This document shows positions 49,553 through 58,905 of a stretch of 64,000 nt of DNA, piece by piece. A model generated the notes under the pieces. The model searched no databases and had not been told where the DNA came from. It saw nothing but the letters and a program-made list of their open reading frames with translations. The stretch's first letter is position 1, and each line of letters opens with the position of its first letter. The position numbers and the translations under genes were made by a program. The stretch is from contig CALDDQ010000012.1 in the NCBI GenBank assembly GCA_937936785.1, positions 1-64,000 of the forward strand. Direction: 5' to 3'. The DNA comes from an uncultured Endomicrobiia bacterium (lineage in GTDB: Bacteria > Elusimicrobiota > Endomicrobiia > DTEH01).

Positions 49553-51142
49553 ATGAACAATTTAAGACAATTAAAAAAAATTTTGGTAAGCTTCATTGTT
49601 ATATTGATATTTAATTATTTAGTTTTTTCTCAATATAGAAAATCTAAAGATGGATTTAGATTTAATTTGGATAGCAGAGTATATACAAATCTAATTTCTG
49701 GTTCTACTGAACAGTCAGTGTTAAAAGAAGGCATTTTCCATGAAGAAGCTTTAATATTAGAATATAATAAAAAATTTATTTCTGGCTTGAATGTAAAATC
49801 CGGAGTTAGTTTTCGTTTTACTAATGATAAACAACTTAGTGGAAATTTACCAGAATTAAGAAATTATTATTTTACAATGTTTGCTGGTGATGAAAGCTAT
49901 TTTTTAAGTTTTGGTAACAATTATGCAAATTATTCAAAGTATGTTTTAGGCCGTAATGTTGAAGGTTTATTAGGAAAGGTTAGGTATGGAAATACACTTT
50001 TTATTCCTGTTTATGGTCAAATAACAAGAGCAGAAAATGATAAAAACTATCAAAGGATAATTTATGGTGTTCGTTCTCAAACAGAATTTAGTAATAAACT
50101 AAGATTTGGTATAAATTATCTAAACACATACGATAATAAAGACAGTGTAAAAACAGACGCATCGATTTTTTCTCAAGAAGAAAATAGTGTGGTTAGTATA
50201 GATGGAAATTTAGATTTTGGAAAACTGTATTTTGAAGGAGAAGTTGCAGGTTCTATATATAACGAACTAAAAAAATCTATTAAAGAAAATGATGTTGCAT
50301 ATAGAATAAAAGGTAAATATAGATATTCCGATTTTAGGGCAGAAGCAGAGTATGAAATTGTAGGAACATCTTTTAGTGCATTATCTGGCTGGGCAATAAA
50401 AGATCGTGTAATAACAAAAGTTCGTTCAGGGTATACATTTTCTCAATGGTTAGATACAGAAGTGGTCTATGAAACGTATCATAATAACTTACAAAATTTT
50501 TTACCTTATAAAGAGATAGCAAGTATTCCGCAAATAAATTTTAATTTTGTGTTTGGGAAAATTTTTGATGCACAGACAAACTATAAAATAAGAAAAGTTT
50601 ATTCTGATGATGCTAACAAAACTATTGATAGAGAAGTTAACACTATTGGTGGAGGAATAAATTTTAAGTTAAAAAAAATTCGGCCATCTGTGAATATAGA
50701 ATGGAACAATAACATTGATCAAAAAAATAATGTTAATAATTATAAAAATTTGTTTACTGAAATTTCTTTAAGGACAACTTTTGGTAATGAAAAAACTTTT
50801 TGGCAATTGTATCCATATTTTGGTTATAGAACAATAACTGACAATTTGGAAATAAATAATAAAAGTGATACAACTACAACAATAATTTTTCGTTTAAACA
50901 CTAGTGCAGGAAAATATTTTGAACTTAATGGTAATTTTTTAAAAATGGTTGCTACAAAAGATATTACAAATAGTAAATCTTTTAGAGACAATATATATTT
51001 TGATATAAAATACAAAATTAAAGGTTCACAAGATAAGATTTTATCTTTAAGTTATACAATAAACGATTGTGAACAACAAACAATTCAGATAGTAAAATAT
51101 TTAGAAAATATTTTTGAAGTAGGGCTGCAGTTAAAATTTTAA
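49553..51142 (+). CDS. Predicted outer membrane beta-barrel protein, function unknown
   Basis: Signal peptide ending FSQ; alternating polar/hydrophobic strands throughout; C-terminal LENIFEVGLQLKF; 9 bp from upstream gene. Confidence 0.6.
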   Translation: MNNLRQLKKILVSFIVILIFNYLVFSQYRKSKDGFRFNLDSRVYTNLISGSTEQSVLKEGIFHEEALILEYNKKFISGLNVKSGVSFRFTNDKQLSGNLPELRNYYFTMFAGDESYFLSFGNNYANYSKYVLGRNVEGLLGKVRYGNTLFIPVYGQITRAENDKNYQRIIYGVRSQTEFSNKLRFGINYLNTYDNKDSVKTDASIFSQEENSVVSIDGNLDFGKLYFEGEVAGSIYNELKKSIKENDVAYRIKGKYRYSDFRAEAEYEIVGTSFSALSGWAIKDRVITKVRSGYTFSQWLDTEVVYETYHNNLQNFLPYKEIASIPQINFNFVFGKIFDAQTNYKIRKVYSDDANKTIDREVNTIGGGINFKLKKIRPSVNIEWNNNIDQKNNVNNYKNLFTEISLRTTFGNEKTFWQLYPYFGYRTITDNLEINNKSDTTTTIIFRLNTSAGKYFELNGNFLKMVATKDITNSKSFRDNIYFDIKYKIKGSQDKILSLSYTINDCEQQTIQIVKYLENIFEVGLQLKF

Positions 51143-51168
51143 CATATAAAAAATATTTGTTTTATATA

Positions 51169-51197
51169 TTGACATAGTTAGAATAAAATTATAAAAT
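51169..51197 (+). promoter_or_regulatory. Candidate sigma-70-type promoter for DUF4912-GH57
   Basis: TTGACA (51169-51174), 17-nt spacer, TAAAAT (51192-51197). Confidence 0.5.
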
Positions 51198-51304
51198 ATA
51201 AGTAAAGTATTAAATTATTTATGTTAATAACTACAAAATTTACTTTCGCTACATTATTGTTTAAATATATTTAAAAACCATAAATATTTATGGAGGAGGA
51301 TTTT

Positions 51305-52198
51305 ATGGAAAATAAACCGACAAGTGGTAGTTTAAGTTCAAAACATGGGCAAGGGCAGCTGTATGCACAACAGTCAGCAATAAATTTGTCATCGACATAT
51401 AACGATACAAAAATATTTTTGTTACCACGAGATCCTGCGTGGTGTTATGCATATTGGGAAGTGTCAGTGGACAAAAAGGATGAATTAGTTAGGAAATATG
51501 GAGATAACAGTTTGTACAATTTATGGTTGCGTGTATATGATGTAACAAGTTTAGATTTTGACGGGACAAATGCACACAGGTATTTTGACATAAAAATTAA
51601 TTCTGAAGCAATAAATTGGTATATAAATGTCCCACAGACAAATCGTAGTTGGTGTGTAGATTTAGGTATAAAACTTTCTGAAGAAAAATTTATTACAATC
51701 GCAAGATCAAACATAGTAGTAATGCCCAGATATGGAGTTTCTGCGCTTACTGATGAACAATGGGCAGTTTTACAGCGCGAGTTTGAACGGTTATTAGAAC
51801 TTTCTGGAGTACAAATGATTGGAAGAAGTTCGTTTGATATAGCAAAATTAATGAAAGAAAGATGGGAAGAATTGTTGGCAATATCTCAGATACACGGGTT
51901 GATAAGTTCAGGTTTTGTTTCTTCGTTTAAAAAGGAACAGAAAGGACAAGAAAAAAATTTTTATTTAGTTGCAGATACAGAACTTATAGTTTATGGTGAA
52001 ACAATGCCAAACGCAAAATTGATAATTCAAAATGAAGAATATAAACTATCTTCAGATGGAAGATTTTCATTAAGGATGGGTCTTCCAGATGGAGTTAAAG
52101 AAATTCCAATAAAAGCTATTTCTGAAGATGGAACAATGGAACGAGAAATTAAATTTACTGTAACTCGTAAAACAGAATGGAACGAGGGAAGTAAATAA
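51305..52198 (+). CDS. DUF4912 domain protein
   Basis: LLPRDPAWCYAYWEVSVDKKDEL...YNLWLRVYDVTSLDFDG...WYINVPQTNRSWCVDLG. Start at 51305, since GGAGGAGG precedes it (ORF track started inside the RBS at 51290). Confidence 0.87.
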   Translation: MENKPTSGSLSSKHGQGQLYAQQSAINLSSTYNDTKIFLLPRDPAWCYAYWEVSVDKKDELVRKYGDNSLYNLWLRVYDVTSLDFDGTNAHRYFDIKINSEAINWYINVPQTNRSWCVDLGIKLSEEKFITIARSNIVVMPRYGVSALTDEQWAVLQREFERLLELSGVQMIGRSSFDIAKLMKERWEELLAISQIHGLISSGFVSSFKKEQKGQEKNFYLVADTELIVYGETMPNAKLIIQNEEYKLSSDGRFSLRMGLPDGVKEIPIKAISEDGTMEREIKFTVTRKTEWNEGSK

Positions 52199-52254
52199 AA
52201 AAGCATTGATTAGATATAAGAATTTAAACATAATGATTTAATAGGAGAAACAAT

Positions 52255-53841
52255 ATGCCACAAGGTTATTGGTGTTTAGTATTGCATAATCATTTACCAT
52301 ATGTAAGACATCCTGAGTATGAAGATTTTTTGGAAGAAGATTGGTTTTATGAAGCCATGTCAGAGACATATATTCCAATTTTGAACATTATGGAAAATCT
52401 TTTAAAAGATGGGATAGATTTTCGTATAACGATGTCATTAACACCTCCTTTGTGTAATATGATGGCTGACAAGTTGTTACAAGATAGGTACTATAACAAA
52501 TTATCAAAACTTATAGAACTTTCCGAAAAAGAAGTTTGGCGGTTAAAAGATAGAGAACCATTCTATACTACAGCTAAAATGTATGAACAGAATTTTAAAA
52601 TTTGTATGCGAGTTTATGAAAAGTATAATAGGAATATTTTGTCAGCATACAAAAATTTACAAGATAGTGGTAAGTTAGAAATAATAACTTGTAATGCAAC
52701 ACACGGTTTTTTGCCATTGATGTCTAACGATAGGGTTCGTCGTGCTCAGATTCGTATGGCAGTAAAAGATTATAATACAAAATTTGGTAGAAATCCGAGA
52801 GGGATCTGGCTTGCAGAATGTGCATATACTTATGGAGTGGATAAAATTTTAAAAGAAAATGAGATACAATTTTTTTTCATTGAAGCACATGGAATTTTGT
52901 ATGGAGAACCAAGACCAAGATATGGTGTTTTTGCACCGGTTTATACTCCCAGTGGTGTAGCAGTTTTTGCGCGTGACATGGAAACTGCACATCAAGTATG
53001 GTCAGCTGACGTTGGTTATCCCGGGGATCCTGATTATAGGGAATTTTATCGTGATATAGGATATGATACGGAATATGAATATATAAAACCATATTTGCAC
53101 CAGGATGGTGTTAGACGAAATATTGGGATAAAATATTATCGTGTAACAGGAAGAGTTGGGTTAGATAAAAAAGAACCTTATAATGTTCATTGGGCAATGG
53201 AAAAAGCAGCTTCACACGCAGGAAATTTTATGTTTAATAGAGAACATCAAATAAGATATTTAAGAAATATTTTTGATAGAGAACCAATAGTAGTGTCAAT
53301 GTACGATGCAGAACTTTATGGTCATTGGTGGTACGAGGGTCCAAAATTCCTAGATTATTTATTTAGAAAGATTCACTATGACCAGGATATTTTTAAAACA
53401 ATTTTGCCAACAGAATATTTGCAGATGTATTCAAGAAATCAAATACAAAATCCTTCTGCATCATCGTGGGGTGACAAAGGATATTTTGAAGTTTGGTTGA
53501 ACGGAACTAATGACTGGATTTATAGACATTTACACAAGTGTGAAGAACTAATGTGTGCTGCTGTGGATAGGTTTAATAAAGATAACATAGACCAGTTGAC
53601 ACAACGAGTTTTAAACCAGTTGTCACGCGAGTTGTTATTAGCTCAATCTTCCGATTGGGCGTTTATAATGACTACTGGAACTATGGTAGAATATGCACAG
53701 AAACGCACCAGAGACCATATCTCAAATTTTCAAACCTTATATTACCAACTGATAGAAAACCGAATTGATCACGGGTTTTTAAATTGGTTAGAATACAAAA
53801 ACAACATTTTTCCTGACATAGACTATAAGATTTATCTTTAG
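52255..53841 (+). CDS. GH57 family 1,4-alpha-glucan branching enzyme-like protein (DUF1957 C-terminal region)
   Basis: GYWCLVLHNHLPYVRHPEYEDFLEEDWFYEAMSETYIPIL; GIWLAECAYTYGVDKIL; MYDAELYGHWWYEGPKFLDYLFRKI; C-terminal SSDWAFIMTTGTMVEYAQKRTRDHISNF. Confidence 0.93.
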   Translation: MPQGYWCLVLHNHLPYVRHPEYEDFLEEDWFYEAMSETYIPILNIMENLLKDGIDFRITMSLTPPLCNMMADKLLQDRYYNKLSKLIELSEKEVWRLKDREPFYTTAKMYEQNFKICMRVYEKYNRNILSAYKNLQDSGKLEIITCNATHGFLPLMSNDRVRRAQIRMAVKDYNTKFGRNPRGIWLAECAYTYGVDKILKENEIQFFFIEAHGILYGEPRPRYGVFAPVYTPSGVAVFARDMETAHQVWSADVGYPGDPDYREFYRDIGYDTEYEYIKPYLHQDGVRRNIGIKYYRVTGRVGLDKKEPYNVHWAMEKAASHAGNFMFNREHQIRYLRNIFDREPIVVSMYDAELYGHWWYEGPKFLDYLFRKIHYDQDIFKTILPTEYLQMYSRNQIQNPSASSWGDKGYFEVWLNGTNDWIYRHLHKCEELMCAAVDRFNKDNIDQLTQRVLNQLSRELLLAQSSDWAFIMTTGTMVEYAQKRTRDHISNFQTLYYQLIENRIDHGFLNWLEYKNNIFPDIDYKIYL

Positions 53842-53903
53842 TTTTTCATAAATATAGTAGCAAAAATTTTTAATTTAACACTTAATTTGTGTAGGGATAT
53901 AAT

Positions 53904-54494
53904 TTAACTATTTTTGCTAGAAACCAATTTTTGTCTAACAGTAGAAAAAAAATCAATACTTTCTTTAAGTTTATAATCAGGATATGTCCAATTAAATGGA
54001 TGAAACTTTTGGTTAAAAAACATTAAAGTATTTTCAGCATATATACCTTCTGCAAGATAAATTCTGTGAGAGTAATTTTTTGTAGTAAACAGAACAAGTT
54101 TTGCTGCGTCAACATATCCAGGGTCAATGTTAACTTTTCGCAAACCTTCTTTGTCTGAAAACAAATTTTTTTCAATAATATTAGTTAAAAGTTTTATTTT
54201 CCAAAGTTGTTCAATACTGTGATTAGGTTCAAAACTTATCCAATAACGTAAAATATTTTTCCCAAACTCTTTTTCATAATAATCTGTAAAGTCAAAATAA
54301 AAAATCTCGCTCTGGAAATCAATTTTTAGTCCGACAAATAATTCACAGCAGTTTAGTTGTTCAACTATTTTAGAATTTATTATATCAACTATCTCGGATA
54401 TATTATTTTTTTTAAACTTTTCTATTGTCCAATTTTTAGAAAACAGTATTCCACAAATAATTTTGATTTTGTTAGGTATAACAAGTTTTCCCAT
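53904..54494 (-). CDS. DUF4416 family protein
   Basis: VNIDPGYVDAAKLVLFTTKNYSHRIYLAEGIYAENTLMFFNQKFHPFNWTYPDYK. Confidence 0.85.
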   Translation of the reverse strand: MGKLVIPNKIKIICGILFSKNWTIEKFKKNNISEIVDIINSKIVEQLNCCELFVGLKIDFQSEIFYFDFTDYYEKEFGKNILRYWISFEPNHSIEQLWKIKLLTNIIEKNLFSDKEGLRKVNIDPGYVDAAKLVLFTTKNYSHRIYLAEGIYAENTLMFFNQKFHPFNWTYPDYKLKESIDFFSTVRQKLVSSKNS

Positions 54495-54585
54495 AACAAT
54501 AAAACTTTACCAAAATAAATATAATATTTCAACAAAAAAATAAAAAATATTGACTATAAAAGGTTAATTTTATAATTAAAAAAAT

Positions 54586-55230
54586 ATGAATACCACAATT
54601 GTTACAAATAAATGGAATACTATTGATGACCAACTTGTTACAAAAGCGCAGGAAGGAGATTCTAAATCTTTAGAACAGTTAATTAAGCGTTATGAAGATA
54701 AGATTTATAATTTAGCATATAGAATATTAGGAGATGAAAACGAGGCATATGATGTGTTGCAAGAAACTTCAATGAGTGTATTTCAACATTTAAATGAATT
54801 TAAAAAAAAGTCAAACTTTTCTACCTGGATTTATAGAATAGCAATAAACGCTGCTTTAATGAAAAAACGCAGACACAAACCGCAGTTGGTATCTACAGAT
54901 AGTTCGGATAATATTTCTCAATTTATGGATATTGAAAAAATAAAAAATATCAGAGATTGGTCTTCTGATCCTGTGCTAAATATGGAAAATAAAGAATTGA
55001 GAAAAGTTTTGGACGAATCGTTACAAAAAATTCCAGAAAAATATCGTAGTGCAGTTGTGTTAAAAGATTTAGAAGATCGGTCATTGGAAGAAGTAGCAAA
55101 AATTTTAAACATATCAGTGCCAGCAGTAAAATCACGTTTGCACCGTGCACGGATGATATTAAGGTTCTTGTTAGAAAAATATGTTAAACAAGTTTATGGT
55201 TCTAAAATAAACAAAAAATTATCAAACTAA
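54586..55230 (+). CDS. RNA polymerase sigma factor, ECF (RpoE-like)
   Basis: LIKRYEDKIYNLAYRILGDENEAYDVLQETSMSVFQHLNEFKKKSNFSTWIYRIAINAALMKKRR; LQKIPEKYRSAVVLKDLEDRSLEEVAKILNISVPAVKSRLHRARMILR. Confidence 0.95.
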   Translation: MNTTIVTNKWNTIDDQLVTKAQEGDSKSLEQLIKRYEDKIYNLAYRILGDENEAYDVLQETSMSVFQHLNEFKKKSNFSTWIYRIAINAALMKKRRHKPQLVSTDSSDNISQFMDIEKIKNIRDWSSDPVLNMENKELRKVLDESLQKIPEKYRSAVVLKDLEDRSLEEVAKILNISVPAVKSRLHRARMILRFLLEKYVKQVYGSKINKKLSN

Positions 55231-55243
55231 ATACGAGAAAAAA

Positions 55244-55501
55244 ATGGTAGGATGTAAAGGCATAATCTATAAATTAACAGAAATGGTTGATCATGATATT
55301 GAGCAAGAAATTTATGAAGAGATTCTTGAACACATAGAACATTGTGACAAATGTTTTGCATTGTATAATACGTTTGTTAAAACGATATCATTATGCCATA
55401 ATATGGAAAAAATAAAACTTCCTAAAAAAAAGAAAAAAGATTTTCATCGTTGGATACATATTGAAGTTAGCCGTGTTGTAGTAAAAAAGTATAGGTGGTA
55501 A
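55244..55501 (+). CDS. Putative zinc-finger anti-sigma factor, short, no obvious TM
   Basis: HDIEQEIYEEILEHIEHCDKCFALYNTFVKT (zf-HC2-like HxxxCxxC); directly after ECF gene. Confidence 0.7.
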   Translation: MVGCKGIIYKLTEMVDHDIEQEIYEEILEHIEHCDKCFALYNTFVKTISLCHNMEKIKLPKKKKKDFHRWIHIEVSRVVVKKYRW

Positions 55502-55503
55502 AA

Positions 55504-55833
55504 ATGACTAAAGTAAAAGATTTAATTCAAACCATATCAACTTTAGAACAGGAATATGAAGAAAAAATTGTTAAATTAAAGGAACAATACAAACAAGAAG
55601 AATTAAAGTATATTTCCGAACTAGAAAAAAATAATGATAAAAATATACAAGAATATGAAATTATGTTAGTTAATAAAAACCAATCTTTAATATCTAAGTT
55701 TAAGGAAGAATTAGAAAAAGAATATGATAATAAAAAAATAGTTTTTGAACAAAAAGTTAAAGGATTAGAAAAAGATATAGATGTTTTTGTAAAAGTTGTA
55801 AAAGATAGGGTATTATCATATGTCGATAGATAA
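55504..55833 (+). CDS. Coiled-coil V-type ATPase stalk (G/H-like) subunit
   Basis: K/E-rich helix (EQEYEEKIVKLKEQYKQEELKYISELEKNNDK), first gene before subunit I; 14-nt overlap with the next gene. Start at ATG 55504 preferred over GTG 55495. Confidence 0.6.
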   Translation: MTKVKDLIQTISTLEQEYEEKIVKLKEQYKQEELKYISELEKNNDKNIQEYEIMLVNKNQSLISKFKEELEKEYDNKKIVFEQKVKGLEKDIDVFVKVVKDRVLSYVDR

Positions 55834-57751
55834 AATAAAAAAAGCATACGTCTTTGTTCATGATGAAGATTATTTAGATTTTGTTTTCGGCTTAAAACAG
55901 TTATCCATTGTAGAACTTGTAAATATTGAATATAAAAAACCATCTTTTTACTTTAACAATTTTTCGCAGGAAGAAATTAGAGAAAATTTGAGCAGATTAG
56001 AGTTTGGGATGGGTATTTTTAAAAAATATCTTTCCATAAAAGAAATGTATTTAACAAAACGGGAATATTTGAGCTTGAATAAAAAAGAAGTGATAGATTT
56101 TAGTAATTATGTTTATAAACATTTGGAAGAAATTGATAAAAAAATTAAAATTTTTGAGACAGAATTGGAACATTTAGAATCTAAAATTAATGTTTTAAAA
56201 AAGTTTGAACTGTTTGATGCAGATATAAATTTGTTAAAGAAAATAAAAAATATAAACTATTTTTTTTCAGAACTTGATTTTAAAAAGTATGAAAAGTTTA
56301 AAGAAAAAGTTTATAAATTCAAATATTTAACAATTCCGTGGGAAGAGAAGAATAAATTAACGGTATCGTTTTTTTGTTTATACCACAATATTATAAACGA
56401 AGAATTAAACAAATATTTATTAGAAAATAATGTTGAGATATACAATTTTTTGAAAGATTGTAGTAAAAATAGTTTGTTAGATGAAATTGTTGAAACAAAG
56501 GAAAAGATAAATATAATAAATTCTGAACTAAAAAATCTTAAGTTAGAAGTTGAAAAGTTTTATGAAAAAAATAGGAATAGATTTTTATCTTGTTATAAAG
56601 ATTTATTAGAACTCAATGACTACATTTTAGCACAAAACAATTTTGGTACAACGTCAAGAATAAAAATAATTTCGTTTTGGGTTCCGGAAATTTATTTGTC
56701 AAAACTTATAGAATATATAAACAAATATTCATCAATATATTATTTATTTATTGACCCTCTACCACAAGATGATGTGCCTATAGTATTAAAAAATAAACCT
56801 ATTGTTCAACCATATGAGTTTGTTACAACACTATATTCATATCCTAAAAAAGATAATCTTGACCCAACGGTATTTTTAGCACCGTTTTTTACTTTATTTT
56901 TTGCTTTGTGTATGAGCGATGTTGTATATGGAATATTTTTATTTTTTGTATGGTTTTTTTTGAAAAATAAAATAAAAACTTTTGGCAAACTTGAACAATT
57001 ATTTGTTTTGTTTAAATATTTGGGTATTATAACAATTTTTGCAGGTGTTATAACAGATAGTTTTATTGGATTTAATGTGTTAAAAAATTTTGGTTTTACA
57101 AAGCGAATAATTTTGTTTGATCCGTTAAAAAAACCGATAGATTTTTTAAAATTTTCGTTTTTGCTTGGGCTTATACAGATAACTTTTGGTATGATGATAA
57201 AATTTTTCAGAAGTGTTAAACTGAAAGATTTTTGGGGCATGATAGAGATGTTATTATGGAAAATTTTATTGATATCATTAGTTCCTGCAGTTTACCAGTT
57301 AATTTTTGCCCAGAGAGTTAATCAGGTAATATATTCAATAACTTTAAAAGTTGCTTTAGTTACAGGCATTGTTATGATAATAATTTTAGGAAGAGAAACA
57401 AAAAATATTTTTTTAAAACCGTTTAGTGCATTGTTTAAACTATATTCTATTGTTGGTTATTATTCGGACATATTTTCATATGCAAGAATATTAGCATTAT
57501 CTTTAGCAGGGACAGCAATTTCGCAAACAATAAATTTACTCTCAAATACAACCTGGAATATTAAATTTTTTGGTCCTATATTGAGTATACTAATATTTAT
57601 AGCAGGCCATATGTTTAATTTTACAGTGAACTGTTTAGGAGCATTTGTGCATTCTGCAAGATTACAATATTTAGAATTTTTTAGTAAATTTTTTGAAGGT
57701 GGTGGTAGACCAATAAAATATTTTTCGCCTATAAAACAATTTGTAAAATAA
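55820..57751 (+). CDS. V-type ATP synthase subunit I (a subunit)
   Basis: 643 aa, coiled-coil N-terminus, then YPKKDNLDPTVFLAPFFTLFFALCMSDVVYGIFLF...YSDIFSYARILALSLAGTAISQTIN...AGHMFNFTVNCLGAFVHSARLQYLEFFSKFFEGGGRPIKYF. Confidence 0.95.
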   Translation: MSIDKIKKAYVFVHDEDYLDFVFGLKQLSIVELVNIEYKKPSFYFNNFSQEEIRENLSRLEFGMGIFKKYLSIKEMYLTKREYLSLNKKEVIDFSNYVYKHLEEIDKKIKIFETELEHLESKINVLKKFELFDADINLLKKIKNINYFFSELDFKKYEKFKEKVYKFKYLTIPWEEKNKLTVSFFCLYHNIINEELNKYLLENNVEIYNFLKDCSKNSLLDEIVETKEKINIINSELKNLKLEVEKFYEKNRNRFLSCYKDLLELNDYILAQNNFGTTSRIKIISFWVPEIYLSKLIEYINKYSSIYYLFIDPLPQDDVPIVLKNKPIVQPYEFVTTLYSYPKKDNLDPTVFLAPFFTLFFALCMSDVVYGIFLFFVWFFLKNKIKTFGKLEQLFVLFKYLGIITIFAGVITDSFIGFNVLKNFGFTKRIILFDPLKKPIDFLKFSFLLGLIQITFGMMIKFFRSVKLKDFWGMIEMLLWKILLISLVPAVYQLIFAQRVNQVIYSITLKVALVTGIVMIIILGRETKNIFLKPFSALFKLYSIVGYYSDIFSYARILALSLAGTAISQTINLLSNTTWNIKFFGPILSILIFIAGHMFNFTVNCLGAFVHSARLQYLEFFSKFFEGGGRPIKYFSPIKQFVK

Positions 57752-57809
57752 CAAAAATTTTATTTTAAAATTTAAAAAATAATATTTTTTAAAAAAGGAG
57801 AAAAAGTTT

Positions 57810-58286
57810 ATGGAACAATATTTTGGAGTAGCGTTAGTAGTATTAGGAGCAGCAGTTTCTGCTGCGTTAGCAGGGATAGGTTCTGCGGTAGGGTGTGGTA
57901 TTGTTGGTGAAGCAGGTAGTGGACTTGCGGCTGAAGATCCAAATAAATTTGGAATTTTATTACTACTTCAAGCAATTCCTGGAACTCAAGGAATTTATGG
58001 TTTTGTGGGAATGTTTTTAATATTAGCTAAACTTGTGGGTGTAGAAATTACTTCAATAACAATTTCACAAGGTTTAGCAGTTGCATGTGCGGCGTTGCCT
58101 ATAGGATTGGTGGGTTTAGTTTCTGCGATATTTCAGGGTAGGGTTTGTGTTGGAGGGGTTAGTATGATAGCAAAACGTCCTGAAGAAGTTGGTAAAGCGA
58201 TGGTGTTTGCTGTGGTAGTAGAAACATATGCAGTGTTAGGTTTGTTAACTACAATATTACTGTTAGGAAATATAAAGTTAGGATAA
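57810..58286 (+). CDS. V-type ATP synthase subunit K (four-TM proteolipid)
   Basis: Two fused hairpins; GIGSAVGCGIVGEAGSGLAAEDPNKFGILLLLQAIPGTQGIYGF; IFQGRVCVGGVSMIAKRPEEVGKAMVFAVVVETYAVLGLL. Confidence 0.95.
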   Translation: MEQYFGVALVVLGAAVSAALAGIGSAVGCGIVGEAGSGLAAEDPNKFGILLLLQAIPGTQGIYGFVGMFLILAKLVGVEITSITISQGLAVACAALPIGLVGLVSAIFQGRVCVGGVSMIAKRPEEVGKAMVFAVVVETYAVLGLLTTILLLGNIKLG

Positions 58287-58290
58287 TAAA

Positions 58291-58899
58291 ATGGCTGATA
58301 TAGAAAAAATTGTTGAAAAAATAAAATCTGACTACGAAAAACAAATCTTAGATTTAAAAGAAGAGTTTGAACTAAAAAAATCTGAAATTAGGAATTTGTT
58401 AGAAAAAAAATTAGAACAACAAAAATTATATTTAGAAAAACAGTTTGCGAATAAATATGATTTAGACCAAAAACGTATTGTGACAGAAAAATTTATAGAT
58501 TACAGCAAAGATATTGAGTTAAAAAAACAACTTTTGTTAAAAAAAATATTTGATAATGGTATAAAAGAAATTACTCAAATTTCAAAAGAAGAATACAGAA
58601 AATATATAAAAAGTTTAATTGTTAACAATCTTTTTACTGACGAGAAAAATGAAATTTTGTTTGACATAACAAATAAATTATCAGAAAACGAAAAACAAGA
58701 ACTGATTTATGAAATAAAATCAAAAGAAAAAAAACAGACAAATTTAGAGATAGAAATTTCAAAAAGGACAGAACCAAAGGTTACTTTTGGAATAATAATT
58801 TTTTCTTCTAAAAGATCAAAAGATTTGTCTTTAGAAAGTATACTCAATACACTAAAAACTTCTTTAGAAATAGAACTTGGGAAAAAATTATTTTCATAA
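58291..58899 (+). CDS. V-type ATP synthase subunit E
   Basis: Position between K and C genes; N-terminal charged helix; SLESILNTLKTSLEIELGKKLF C-terminus. Confidence 0.82.
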   Translation: MADIEKIVEKIKSDYEKQILDLKEEFELKKSEIRNLLEKKLEQQKLYLEKQFANKYDLDQKRIVTEKFIDYSKDIELKKQLLLKKIFDNGIKEITQISKEEYRKYIKSLIVNNLFTDEKNEILFDITNKLSENEKQELIYEIKSKEKKQTNLEIEISKRTEPKVTFGIIIFSSKRSKDLSLESILNTLKTSLEIELGKKLFS

Positions 58900-58905
58900 T
58901 TAATT

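Noticed and set aside
55527-55943. 138-aa minus-strand ORF
   Set aside because: Antisense to V-ATPase stalk and I subunit genes; Ser/Phe-rich artefact.
56806-57240. 144-aa minus-strand ORF
   Set aside because: Antisense to V-ATPase subunit I.
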